From Marsupella aquatica (Eukaryota > Marchantiophyta), in assembly GCA_973895155.1 (NCBI GenBank), contig OZ316897.1, positions 11,470,001 through 11,534,000 on the forward strand: a stretch of 64,000 bases of DNA, read 5' to 3'. A model generated the notes under the pieces. It worked only from the letters and a program-made list of their open reading frames with translations, did not search any database and was not told the origin of the DNA. The translations under genes were made by a program, and so were the position numbers. Shown here in pieces: positions 10,305-22,099 of the stretch (position 1 is its first letter; every line of letters begins with the position of its first letter).

Positions 10305-13300
10305 CTACTTGTTTGCATCAGCTGCTTTCAACAGGCGATTTAACTCAACAGCCTTCCAGGACATGTCCTTTCGTTGCACGTTTGCTGCAAAGCCAGTGCG
10401 CGTGCCCATACTCCTTGTCCGCACTCGCTCGATGATCTTTTGTTTCTCAGAGTGATCTTCATCGTAAGCAACCACCTATGAAACACACACGTTGGATTTA
10501 ATGTTTCCGCTCATACAGAGGAATGAGCCACCAGCTTATCATAGACGCAAGAAAGCTGTTGCCAGTGTTCCGAGCAACGAGACTTCTACCAGAGATCACG
10601 GAGCACATATGGGAGCCAAGAACTGAAGCCATGAGAAGAGAAGAGCAATCCTTATGAGATTCCTGAAGTTGTCCACACCACTGTCGAGAATTGTATGCTC
10701 GAGCAAAATGCTCGGGCTTTCCGTTTTTGCTAGCAAACTAAGCTCTAGCCACGCATACACAGAATTGTCTCAAGGCCACACTGAAGGCACATGGCAATCA
10801 GATAGGCTTCTAGTTACCTACATTCACCTCATAGAAACGATAGAATACTAAGAGGAAACAATATAATATTGGAGAAAGAAACGATACATACCTGAGAGTC
10901 CATTTGTGACTCTTCGAAATTCTCGTGATTGTCTTCAGGCGGAGGTGAAGACTGCACGGGCTGTTCACCACCACTGTCAACGGACCTGAAATTAGCAAGC
11001 CCACTGTAAGGTTTGCTACAAGCTGGGAGACAATACTGAGAGAAGCTTGTTTAAAGGCATCACGTACCAAACTATATTAGATGCCTAGGTTACATTCAGT
11101 GACGCAATACTCGGGTAGCAAACGAATGTAACAAACGCGGTAATGTTACAAACGACGTTCAAAAGGGCAGTCATCAAACGCAGACAACAGTCGTGAATGG
11201 CGCCAAGGTCAATACCTATTTGTCACATGCTTTGGGCGTTTGAAATTAGCTCGTTGAAGCATCTCTCCCACATTCCTCCTACCCAGCTTTATTATATCAT
11301 GTGAGAGAAGCTGTATTTCAAGTCAAAGACACACCTTGCAGTAATATTTCTGACATACTAAATCACGAGTAGCAAGTTTAGAATAGAAATTAAAACCTTG
11401 TTCATGCAAAGCAAATGTCACTGTAAGCTTGTCAACGTCTCTTTTTGATCGTGCGTCATATAAATTCATGCAAGTATACAAATCAGGATACATCTCGATG
11501 CCTCTCAGGACTTCTGGAAGTATCCTCACTTTGGACCTGAAACGTAAGTCACAAGTTAGAATCGCACTCGCAAATGTGAAAACAGAGGCTGTCAGTAAGA
11601 GATGAGGTTCAGCTCCACCTATTCCAGCGTTCTGACTACACAATAACTATCCTTGCAGATTGGACAAACGAATTGGCATTGATGATGACAGATAGAAAGT
11701 CATCGGTACCTTGCTTGTTTGTGCAAGAAGTCCCTCAATAGCAGCCGCAACGTCTTTGTCAGACTCATCCTGCTCATTCTCAGATCCAATTGGATCAGCT
11801 GAATTTTCCAGGTCTGATGAATTCTGGACATGCCGATGATGTCCAGTGAGTTCACTTCCATCACTAGGTCTGTCGCCTTCTTTCACAGCATTATGGAATT
11901 CGCGCTCTGTCGTAGAAAGTCCTAAATCGACTGGCACAAGATCAGCTGAATTTTCCAGTTCTAGTGAAATCTGAACATGCCGATGATGTTCAGTGCCTTG
12001 ACTACCATGAGTGGGTCTGTCGCCTTCTTTCACAGCATTACGGAATTCTCGCTGTTTCTTAGCCAGTCCTAAATCGACTGGCACCGACAACCCTCTCAAA
12101 GAAGTGACTGATTTTGTTTTAGATCTTGTAGTGGGCGCCCTTGTCGCATCGTCATTTTCCCAAGAGGCTGTTAGTTCGTCCCATGGGTCAAGGTTACCGC
12201 CATTTTGTGAAGTCAAATCTGTCAAAGGTCTGTTGCATTGAAGGGCATGCAACCTTCCTCGTAAACTTGACTTCTTCTTGATGTTTCCTGTATTTCCTAG
12301 ATATCAATTACGATGATCCCACAGATTAAACAGTACGGCATTGAAGTATACATTGATCCATCATCTTATACACTTCTTTCCCATACCACATGCTAGACGC
12401 AAAATACCATTTTCCAAGAAAACTTTAAGAGAAGCGCACTTGGCTTTACCTTTCTTCTCAATTCTCCCAATTTCGGTTTCTTTGGCAGACAAGGGAACTT
12501 CTGCTTTACTTTCCGCTAAGCATCTCTCAATGACTGGAAAGCCAGTGTCATGGGACGTCAACTGGAGAGGGTTTTGAGTTGGTATTACAAATCCAGCCTC
12601 TTTTTCTGCTGCGGTCAACTTCTTTGGTCGATAAGGATCTGCGGCTACAACCATGCTCTGTATAGAACAGCAATGTAAGCACCAGTGAGTGCAAAAAAGA
12701 GAGGATAACTGTGGGAAGGATAAGACATTACCCATTCATATACTGTTCGAATTTTTAATTGCCGTCGTCTGACATTTGTTTAGCAAAAACCTATAATCCC
12801 TTCAATTCTATTAAACGATTAGCCAAGGCCTCACAACTACGAGGCTATTCCCGAAAGTCTTCACTTTCGACAGCTGTCCCTCCCAGCAGTAAGGCCAGAG
12901 TGGGACTGAGGATTGGGCTCTGTCTGTCACTCACAACAACCCAGGTCACCCATTGCCTTCTGGGCATAAAACTCATCACTACCGACTTTGAAGCTATCAT
13001 GGCAATGAAACCAGAAAAGCTACTGGTGTAAGTCCCTTACTTGAGCCACACATGCATACAGCCATTCTGCAGTGACGATTTCAACACCCCATAGTGATGC
13101 AGCTTCATACTTCTCTCCGTCGCACACCTTGCACAGGAGGTGCGTTGCTCTTCTGTTCATTTGCTTCTCCTGATACTTGGCCCCAAGAACATTGCAGAGA
13201 TTATAGAGCAATATTCGTTCCCTATCGGCATATTGTGTAGCGGCAAATCTCAAGGTCTGAAATCCAGGCAAGGGAACTTCACAGCATAGAGGCTGGAAGA

Positions 13301-16300
13301 GAATATGGCTGGTGATGTCAAGTAGAGTGCCCTCCTATTACAGTACATGTTCAAGTATCATATAATTGTTTGGGTCAATCGGATCGAAGTAAAGATAACA
13401 ACGGAAGCACGTGGTCAAATGTACTGCAGAGAACGCTGGCGAAAGTGTCAGAGTACCATTATCTAACATGAAACAGAAACTTCGACAGAGGAATCACGGG
13501 ATTCTGGGTGCTCCTACCTCTAGGCAATACTTGATCCATTGAGTCGTTACAATTTTCAGATTTGACTTGAGACGAGGATCCCTCGGTAATCCGTGTGGAG
13601 AAATTACGAACTCTGCATTCAGTATTCCATCCAGTATACTATTGCCAACTCTCCCTCTTATTACACCTCCACCTTCCAACACCCATTGGACAACTTCTGC
13701 TCTCTGCATGATAAATACAGGCATAGAAGGTCTTATCCAACAAGATAAGAACATAGTATAACACTCAAGAAGCCTTGCTGCCGCATATGTTGCTCCAGGT
13801 TGTCATTTCAAATGAAAATCTGAGAAACTGGAAGTCAATGATCCTCAAAAGAAACCACCGAAGATCTCCGCTAATAAACAAGTTTCTGAAAATTTGCAAC
13901 AAATTATATCAAACTTACCATGCAAGCTTCAAAAGAGGGCGCAAATGCAAAGACGCGTCCTTGAAAGACCCCCTCCTTGCCTTCAGGATTTAGATGTAAA
14001 GAACTAGTTGTCTTACTTGGCTCACATCCAGTATCTTCGCAACCTGCACTACTAGTCATAGCAACTTTCATTAGGTGTTGAGGTAGATGTCCTGTTCTTA
14101 TCACGGGATCTAAGCGGCCCGGATTTGAAGTTTGGGAACTTGTGAAGGAGTTGATTTCGAATCACGAACATCGAACACCAAGATCACCATAAGATCCTGA
14201 GAATCAGTTTCGTTGGCAAGCAAAAATACGATCTAGCATTTGGCTGTTTATAAAAAACAACTTGCCCAATCAGTAATATGAATACAGGTGTGATATTATT
14301 TTCATTGGCACTACCTTGCCGTGGGTGACTGGCAGGGTTTGATACCAATGTGTTCAATGGTTGTTGTGAAGCGTCTTTATCCTGAGAAGTTGTAAAATCT
14401 GGTCCAGTATCTGGTCGTGCCTCAGATGCATCGCACAACTTTCTTGGCAATTCTCTTGCCACCACACTGTCTATCGATGACTTCTTCTCATCGACCAGTA
14501 CTGTCTTGTTTCGTCCTGTAACCATGAGAAAGAAGCCCTTAGTCTCAATGACATAAACAGGGTTACGCACTACTCCTCGGCAAGGGAACTAGGAAATGGA
14601 CGTAGAACGATGACCTAATACTCAATGTACTTTCAAGGAACACATCATATTCAAATTGTATGAACTTAGAACTCCAACACAATTAAATACCTGCTTTCCA
14701 GCGGGAATCGTGTGAAAGAAGAGCTTCTGGTACAATGAACTGGGCACTCACAGCCACTTCCCTTCTATGACGTGTGCATTCTTCCAACCATGTTGGCATA
14801 ACAGTATGAACTGTACCCCACATAGCGTGTTGTCGGATGGCCTTCAACTCACTACAAACAAAATACGAATAAGAAATGAGATCCATGTGTTTCTCTCGAA
14901 ACCCTACTTCTTGTCATCGTGCCAAGACTATTCTGTTCCTCTGTTCGACCTCTAGATATATACTCACAGCACTTCCAGCAAGCTCGATCAGCCCAAGAAG
15001 TTCACCAAACTTACAAGTCTGAATCAGAAAATTTGTTAGGACTGGATTTCTGTCTGGAACAGGGGTATCGTACTCTAGTAGCAAAATGATTTTTTGATGA
15101 GCTTATAGTAGAAGGACATAAAGAAACTGCCCCTCACCTGTCCGAAGGCTTCCCAACGACCACATGGGTAACTCTATCATTGAATTCCATGTATCTAGTG
15201 CCACCACCACTCAAGACCATACGCAGCAGCCTTCGCATCTCATCCGACTCAAAGCCTGCTAAAAAGAATCGACAACCCGACAAATGCATTTGATCTCCTT
15301 CACCGGAAGTTGTCAGTTGCCCGCCTTGCCGACCTTGATTGTCTCCCTCTGTAACAGAGGAACGTTCTGAAACAGAAGAACATACTTCAGCAGTAGGGCC
15401 TAATGCAGGAAATATGGGATCTTGAATGTGTTTGTCTTGGAATGGTGGTGGTCCAGATGTGACCGGATTAACCTTTGGGACATGACTTATACCGGTGCCT
15501 TGGACAGGATAAGAGCTTTCGTCAAGGCAAACTGCACAGACCAAGCGCTCTGCATTAGACTAAATAGGGGCACCGTAGAACTATTGAAAATGCTCGATGT
15601 TTACGGAATATCACGACACTCGGATATAGACATGAACTACATCACAAAAAAAAGGTCAAAATCTTCGTAAGAGAGATCCACCGCCTGCTCCTTCCGGTAA
15701 ATAGCAGCTATCAGAGCCACTGTTTCCAAAGATGAGAAGAGGTTGGAGAGTGGAAATAGCCCGTGGACAAGAAGAAGTAACTACATAGCGTAAGGTAAAG
15801 CTCTCCCAGGAGCGGGTTCTTCTAATAAAGGCCCGAGGGCTGTTACTTAGACGGTCTCCCGAGAGGGAAGGCTCTAAAATGAGTTGAGCAAAGACCGATT
15901 TAATTTATTTTTAGTTTCAAGTCAAACAGAGAATGCCATTCTGCTTTTGAAGAATGTTCTGCTAAGTTTTCTCTCGACGGCTTTTTGCAGGTAGAGGACT
16001 TCCAATTTTCAAACGCTATTTTCAGGCAATGAAATTGTAATGATTCTAGACTGCATCTTGTTTGATATGAAGAATTAAATTGCGACCAATCTCCACTTGC
16101 CAATTGGGCAGCATATGGGCAGTATACCGAAACAAGCACACACTTCCAAGACACTTATTAAACAGGATTGGAATGAAAGTACCCTTCTCTGAAAGACTGT
16201 TCCAGAACCAATCTTCGGTCACACACTTAACGTTGCACCAATGCAGCTTCACCATTTTGAATTTGTCCCCTTCTGCCGAGTGAATTTACTTAAGGAACTG

Positions 16301-19275
16301 CCACCATTTTTAGGCAAGTTAGCCAAACTGCTACGAGAACGCTATGCCAGTGCCGACTCTTGATACAAAAGGCAAAAAGGAAATAATCTATTTCAAAGGG
16401 AGGATATGTTGGCGATCAAATGCGTGCACTCCCTCGTGAGGTCTGCCCTGAGAGTGCCCCCGTTCTCCTTAACAAGTTTGGCAATGTTATTCCGCCGCTC
16501 TGATCCAGGGTCAAAAAAGAGCATAAGGTATACAAACATTTGAACATCAAAACTCAATGTTGAGACAAAGTCATCTGATTGGACAGGAAAGTCCGGATTC
16601 ATATGGACGGACACCACATGCTCTTCCCCAAGATAAAAGAAATTACTTAAAACAACGAGCGTCATCCGACATAACTCATGCTGGATGAGGTGGCTTTGAC
16701 AATAGAATGATTGGCACATTTCACAAAACAGAATTTATGCAAGAAACTTACCCAGTAATATTCCAGTGGTGCACATTATGATGCCTGAAAACATAGGCAG
16801 CCTGTAGGGCTCAAGAGGAACACGCCGATGTTCACGAAAACAATGCCATAGCCATTGAACGTTGAGAATGGGTTTCCGCAAGGTAAATGCTGCCCACTGA
16901 TTGTTACCGTAAAGAGATAATGCTTCCATTAGTATTTGGAGGCCAAGACATTGTTAGCTAAAAGTTAGAAGGAAGGGAATAGGCAACTTAGTTATAACAG
17001 GCATCATCACCTACTCATAGCAACTTCACACGGCTTGGATTTTAGACACGGGCTAAAGCTCTGGGACAAGATAACGTGTGCAAAGTTAACTCATCGACTT
17101 AAATTCTTAGTTACTATTCAGTTAGAAGATCATGGAACAAAACGATCTCAAACGACAAAGTGCGCATCATTGCCAGCAAACACTTATGATGAAAAATAGT
17201 TACATAGGGAACGTTTGTTCCAAGTCTACCAGTCCACGATCTTGCCCCCAATGTCCGGCCATGGATCGATCTTGACATCACGGTCAGCTACCAAGAAGGT
17301 ATCACATTTCTTCTGTGACCATGTGAAGGAAGAAAACCAGTCACATTGGTAGAGCGACGGGCATCCCTCGCCAGCAATATACTTGGATTAGGCGGCGATT
17401 TCGGACCTTGTATTTCGGAGTCAGAACGTCCTTCGCAATTACGAAGTCGACATCCATAGACGCTTTGGTGCAAAACTCTCCACCCATGGCCACAACCATT
17501 TGGTGGACGCGAGTCTGGACAATGACGTTCCAACCAGTCTTGTTAAGAAACAGCCCCAAAAGTACAATGAATCAATGAATTTTTGTGAGGTCGACACTGG
17601 AGGAAGGGACACTGAGCATACCGTACACGGTGGAACACTAGCACCTTGGTTGAAACGCTTGCGACCAAAATTCTATGACAAGAAGGCAACCTAGACAGAG
17701 GTATACAAACGATAACCTCGTGATAAAATAGATACCAAGGAATCTTATCAGATGATGCACACTCAACAAATAAGAACAGGTGAATAACTGCAGCGACGTG
17801 TAAAGCACAAGACAGGTGAATCTATTCTGGGTCAGTGCAAAGCACACGCAGGTGATGTGATTGTAGCTTCGTGTTTTGGAGGAATATGACCTACAAAGCA
17901 ATAACTCGCCTCCCACAGCTCTCTACTCCATAACAATGCAATAAACAATTCTATAACCTTGGCAGCCTCTTCAAATCCCGTTGAAAGGATTCTTATCCCG
18001 TCAAATGTCAAGCAGCATGTATACGGTGAAGACGGGAATCTTCTGCGCTCCTTAGCACATCGTAGAATGCACTCCGGACCTACAATACAGTATATACTCA
18101 ATAAAAATATTACGTTGGATCTCTGGATCTTGAAAATTTGAACTCTAGGTAAGCGTTTTCTCGTTAGTAGACAATCCTTTGGATCCTGTCATTCAGAATT
18201 GACTTAAATGCCCCTTGTGCGTTTCAGAGATGGTGCCTTGGACTCTCGAATGCATGGATTCGTTCCGCTCCGTCTTTCAGGCCCATTGAGAGTCACCCTA
18301 GACTTCGAATTCTCTGCGAGCGTTCATCTCTTGCTGAGATAACCATCTTGTTAACATGAGATGCAAAGGCTTGTCGAGTGGTCGAATTCACACCATCCAG
18401 ATCCGTCTGCTCCTAAATTACCGTAACAAAGGTTCGTCCATCTCCATCCGGTCACTAATGAGATCTCGTTCCACAGCATTCTGCTTGTTCTTTGGTTAAT
18501 TTTTTCCCTTTCGTATGTCCAAAATGAATCACCAAAGCAGTGCCATTCTCAGTCCTTTTGAAGGAATCTCAATCGACTCTCCGGATGAACGTTTAGCAAG
18601 CGTTTTTGAGGGAAGTTCCGGAGTAGCGGAAACAAAAAGCAGCCGGGATACTGAACCTCAGCTCAGCCTCAAAACTGAAGGATGGCTAGAAAAACTACTA
18701 CTAAACAAGCAGGGAACTAGCCTCACCTACAATGTTGCAACCCCGTCTCGCTAACTCTGCGAACTTTTCCTGCACATTCAAATCAGAACGACGCTGCCTG
18801 AATGTTCTTGTTTCACAGATGTTGTGAAGGAAGTTACAGAGGATTAGTACCTACCAGTGACAGCACAAATGAATTTAACGAGTCAATCGATTGAATGGAA
18901 TGTCCGAATTATTCCCTAAAAACAAATCCAGTCTGACGACGCTGCTCCGATGACAAATTTGGCCATCGATAGTATTGAAATTGATGGCACTTTATTGGAC
19001 CCAATTAGCCTCACTTGTCATTTGTCCTATCGTGAATTGTGGATTATTTCCGGAGTCGATAAACGAAATTCAATTTGAAACAAACAAGAGTAGGAAGATG
19101 TACATACACTATCCCAGGAAGGCAGAACGTGGAAGTCGGTGCTGCTATTAAACTCCGGATTGCAACAAAGGCAAACCTCCGCTCCGTTGTCCTTCAGCAC
19201 TCCATGTAGCTTATCGAATATTTCTGGCGGCACCAGCGTCCGCGAGAGCATCACTTTCTGCCCCTTGAACGCCAT
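10305..19275 (-). CDS. MEI1: MEI1/TopBP1-like protein with six BRCT domains
   Basis: About 17 exons on the minus strand, all phase-consistent: 19275-19108, 18769-18727, 18079-17958, 17514-17407, 16896-16752, 16499-16408, 16279-16183, 15531-15138, 14851-14691, 14515-14315, 14091-13919, 13703-13518, 13292-13041, 12657-12450, 12296-11710, 10960-10892, 10475-10305. Together they encode about 1058 aa. BRCT-like units fall at roughly residues 2-83, 88-178, 183-268, 350-440, 540-635 and 637-714, with motifs such as NGAEVCLCC, CTHLIAN, VTHVVVGKP and ATHLLCKVCDGEKYEAA. Order and content follow plant MEI1, the TopBP1/Dpb11 homologue needed for meiotic recombination repair and damage signalling through phosphopeptide binding in the nucleus. 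The tail ends SQMDSQ|VVAYDEDHSEKQKII, also MEI1-like. The start chosen is the ATG at 19275 (GCAAGATGGCG). The 16th exon's 5' end is uncertain: an acceptor at 10986 would break the frame, and a 45-nt exon near 11538-11494 is possible. Confidence 0.85.
11793..12086 (-). repeat. 147-bp in-frame tandem duplication in the large C-terminal exon
   Basis: Two copies with a 147-bp (49-aa) period encode PVDLGL...REF.NAVKEGDRP and HHRHVQ.S..LENSAD twice in succession. Divergence is mostly limited to a few residues per copy. The duplication lies in the low-complexity linker after the last BRCT domain. Confidence 0.85.
16280..16407 (-). other. U12-type AT-AC intron in the BRCT gene
   Basis: On the minus strand the intron begins ATATCCTCCC after ...CGCCAAC and ends TTCAC before TCGGCAGAAGGGG. 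A TTCCTTAAG word at 16297-16289 places the branch A 10-11 nt from the 3' end. ATATCCTY and TTCCTTAAY are the U12 consensus signals, and this spacing is typical of minor-spliceosome introns. Joining the flanking exons gives CTHLIAN-SAEGDKFKM, the conserved centre of a BRCT domain, in phase 0. No GT lies near the upstream exon end that would preserve this motif, so a U2 alternative is unlikely. Length is 128 nt. Confidence 0.85.
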
Positions 19276-20150
19276 CTTGCCACCACTTCCACATCCACAT
19301 CCACTCCACACCACACTAGTCTACACCACACGACTCCGACTCGAACAGCAGCCGCCTACAGATTCTCCCGAACCGAAGAGTCGACGACAATCCAGGCTCA
19401 AAATTTCTGTACAAATTGCAAAACGATTTGCAGATTCAAACAGAGTGCCAAAGGCTGCTGAGGAGCACATCATAGAGGAGCGACTATGAATATTGAGCCT
19501 GTTTTGATTACGCTTTACGCCTCGCAAAATTACTTGAGCAGACAGCGAAGATGTCGAGTGTGCTCCACTGCTTTCTGTTCCTGTTCGATCGGAGGGAATG
19601 ACATCTTCGTGCTTTCGAAGCTCTCCCGCCAAAACAAACTTGCCAGCCATTGATTGACGAAGGAAGTAACCTCGGCCCTTGCACTTACCAATGTTGATAA
19701 TTGCAAATTGATAAGTGCATTTTTTTTAATTAATTTTTTCTTTTTACCAATTGGCTTAGGTCAATTGGCTAGGGGATTTATGACCCCTCTACACCCGGTG
19801 TGAAGGGTATGTGAAGGGTATATGTGTGTGTGAGTGGGATGGGTTTTGTGTGTAGTGAATTGGAGTTCTGATTATCTGCTCGGCCCCTGATTTAATCCTC
19901 TCTCCTTCCTGGTATGGGTCCCTGTCGGATCCGTTGGGGCTCACCCTGGTATGGGTTCCCTACAGAAAAAAGTGTCACATTGGGGTGGGGAGAGTCTAAT
20001 TGTATTTCCTCCCCCATTTCAGTTCAAGACAAAAAACATAAATGCTTGGAAAATACAATTTAAGGTCTTTTAAGCAATTATTGCAATTATTGACAAATGC
20101 AAAATTTACAATTTGTTGGACTTATCAAGAAATTCCAAGCATCCAACACG
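19276..20150. other. 5' flank of the BRCT gene
   Basis: A minus-strand ORF at about 19321-19650 precedes the BRCT start codon and might be leader sequence; I see no family match. Around 19720-19860 the DNA is low in complexity (T-rich, then TGTG). CCTGGTATGGGT occurs twice, near 19908 and 19947. No gene is supported. Confidence 0.4.
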
Positions 20151-20541
20151 ATGTTGGGAATGAGGAGGGATCGTGTCAACTTGTAAATTTTTATGTTGAG
20201 CATAGACGAATTTCGCAACGGCAAGCTCATGAACCATCTAACGCACAAGAGTCGACACAGAGAGATACGTGGTTCACCTCCACATGAGGTTACGTCCACG
20301 AGAACACACAAGAGCTTTATTGCACTCTAGGCCGACCGACCATACCAAGCATCCACAGCACAAGCTCTCCCTATCTCTCAACTAGCTCCGTAACAATGAG
20401 CCTAAGTTTCGACTCTCCAAGCAAACACCGTTTGGTTATAGAGTGTGCATAACATGACTAACCTAATCAACTAAGTCTGCGACTAAGGTTAGCCTTAACT
20501 ACGATACAGTTATAACTTAGACCTAAGAGTAAATCCTAACA
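20151..20541 (-). mobile_element. Copia-type LTR remnant
   Basis: Read on the minus strand the segment begins TGTTAGGATT and ends CCCAACA. It contains the AATAAAGCTC signal and a GTGGACGTAAC...GAACCACGTA block. 'GTGGA.GTA...CGAACCACGTA' is a recurring feature of plant Copia LTRs just before their 3' end. The flanking pentamers (CACGA and CTTTA in plus orientation) do not match, and no primer-binding site or gag-pol was found, so this is a fragment and not a clean solo LTR. Confidence 0.6.
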
Positions 20542-21497
20542 CTTTACCCATTGACACATTTCTCATTTCCGAAAGATTTTCAACAACAAAGTTTGACCTT
20601 CATCTCCCCTGATATTTAGTGGAATTGCTAAGTTAGAGTGTTTGGATGTTTGCAACAAGCCTAATATCTCTAGTTTTCATGGAGAATTGAAAGAGCTATG
20701 AACCCTATCCAGACTACTTCATCACTCTCTGTCAACACTTCTGCGTCCCACACTGTCCACACTTGTGCTTCCCAGCGTTTATGAGCCACTAACTTTGACA
20801 CTCATAATTTATCTCCCTTGATATCAAATGGAAACTGAGTTTTCTGAGTTTGGCTGAGTGGCTTGGAAAGACCTTTCCAATGAGCCTAATCTAGTTGAAT
20901 TTCATTGAAAATTGAGAGAGCTAAAAATTTCCAAGAATGATTGTGTTATATGTACTATATGAGCACAAAAGAGTATTTTGCTAGAGTCTATCTGGTTCGC
21001 AAAGGTCTATTCAAGCTTTGGAAAGATCATTTTATAGAATTTCTAACCAACCAAAAAAGATGAAGTTTCCATTGGAGATGGAGGATTTGACAACGTTAGG
21101 CTCATTAGAAAGATTTTGTCAAACATCTCCAACGTGGCCCCCAAAAAAGATTCTAGTAAATGGAGCAATAAAAATAAAGAACATTGAGGGGGATACTAAT
21201 TGTGAAGGTTAGCTGCTTAACATTAAGGCTTCTAGAAACGCAAACTAATTGTAGACAATGAGTGATTGGAGTAATCTTTCAAATTTATAACTCTCTCAAT
21301 TTTTCATGAAAACTAACAATATTAGACTGGTTGAAAAGATATTACCAAAGCTCTTCCAACTAGCACAAGAAGAGCCAATTGGTAGGATATCTTGGGTGAT
21401 ATTTGAAAGTCAAAATCTGTTGTTGAAAATGTTTTGGAAACAAGAAAGTTGTCAATGAGAGTAGGTGTAAAAGGGTTCAGGGCCGATGGGGGTTACA
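20542..21497. repeat. AT-rich interval with a dispersed repeat in both orientations
   Basis: The phrase 'aagcctaatatctctagttttcatggagaattgaaagagct' type appears directly at about 20660-20700 and 20893-20930. It reappears inverted at about 21283-21335. Related words (CAATGAGCCTAA, GATTTTGTCAAA) link it to the array at 58.8-59.2 kb. No gene is seen. Confidence 0.5.
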
Positions 21498-21547
21498 TGG
21501 TTCATAGCACAGCCAGTTCATGCTCATATGGGCTGTGCTATGAACCA
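21498..21547. repeat. Perfect hairpin, 17-bp arms, 16-nt loop
   Basis: 21498-21514 (TGGTTCATAGCACAGCC) is exactly complementary to 21531-21547. No mismatch occurs within the arms. Confidence 0.9.
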
Positions 21548-21605
21548 GTATGGACAATGAGTATATATAAACCAGAGTTGCATATACTGGTATATATGGG
21601 AGACA

Positions 21606-21850
21606 GGTTCCTCAGGCAAAAGACCCAATAAGGGGGGGGGAGAACCAAAGGGCCAAATATTTCAAACTGCCCAAAACAAAAGGTGCCCAACGGGGAGGCA
21701 TGGTTCCTCAGGCAAAAGACCCAATCAAGGGGGGGAGAACCAAAGGGCCAAAAAAGGCCAGGGAGAAGACCACACAAGAAGACATGATACCTCCTGCAAA
21801 AGACCCAAGCAAGGGGGAATAACCAAAGGCCAAGAAAAGGCGAGGGAGAA
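21606..21850. repeat. Three diverged copies of a purine-rich unit
   Basis: The phrase GGTTCCTCAGGCAAAAGACC begins at 21606 and 21712, and a variant (GATACCTCCTGCAAAAGACC) begins at 21786. Each is followed by CAA..AAGGGGGG.GA..AACCAAAGG. Minus-strand ORFs here are repeat translations. Confidence 0.8.
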
Positions 21851-21957
21851 GACAAACAAAAGAACTATAAACAGACAAAAACACCAAAACCCCGAAACCT
21901 ATCTATAGCTCGATCTATAAGCAAACTGAAAAACTGAAGATCTATAGGTAGAGTCGA

Positions 21958-21989
21958 AAGTCTCTCTCTCTCTCTCTCTCTCACACACA
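21958..21989. repeat. (CT)n microsatellite with (CA)n end
   Basis: An uninterrupted run of CT dinucleotides continues into CACACACA. Confidence 0.95.
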
Positions 21990-22099
21990 TTTGGTTCCCT
22001 TCTGTCTTCTTCGTTTCCTTTGTTTTCCTCCCTCTATTGTGTTTCTCGCCTTTTGGGATCCTGTCTCCAGGTCCGGTGCCTTTCGTTCCCTTCGTTGTT

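Noticed and set aside
11323-11643. Separate minus-strand gene in the BRCT gene's penultimate long intron
   Set aside because: Best explained as intron. A possible 45-nt extra exon near 11538-11494 is in frame but has no support beyond splice-like ends.
19276-19314. Earlier start for the BRCT protein (MVWSGCGCGSGGK...)
   Set aside because: The upstream codon is GTG, not ATG. The ATG at 19275 has good context and begins at the BRCT domain edge as in relatives.
20151-20541. Intact solo LTR
   Set aside because: The ends look right (TGTT...AACA) but the flanking 5-bp words differ, so there is no target duplication.
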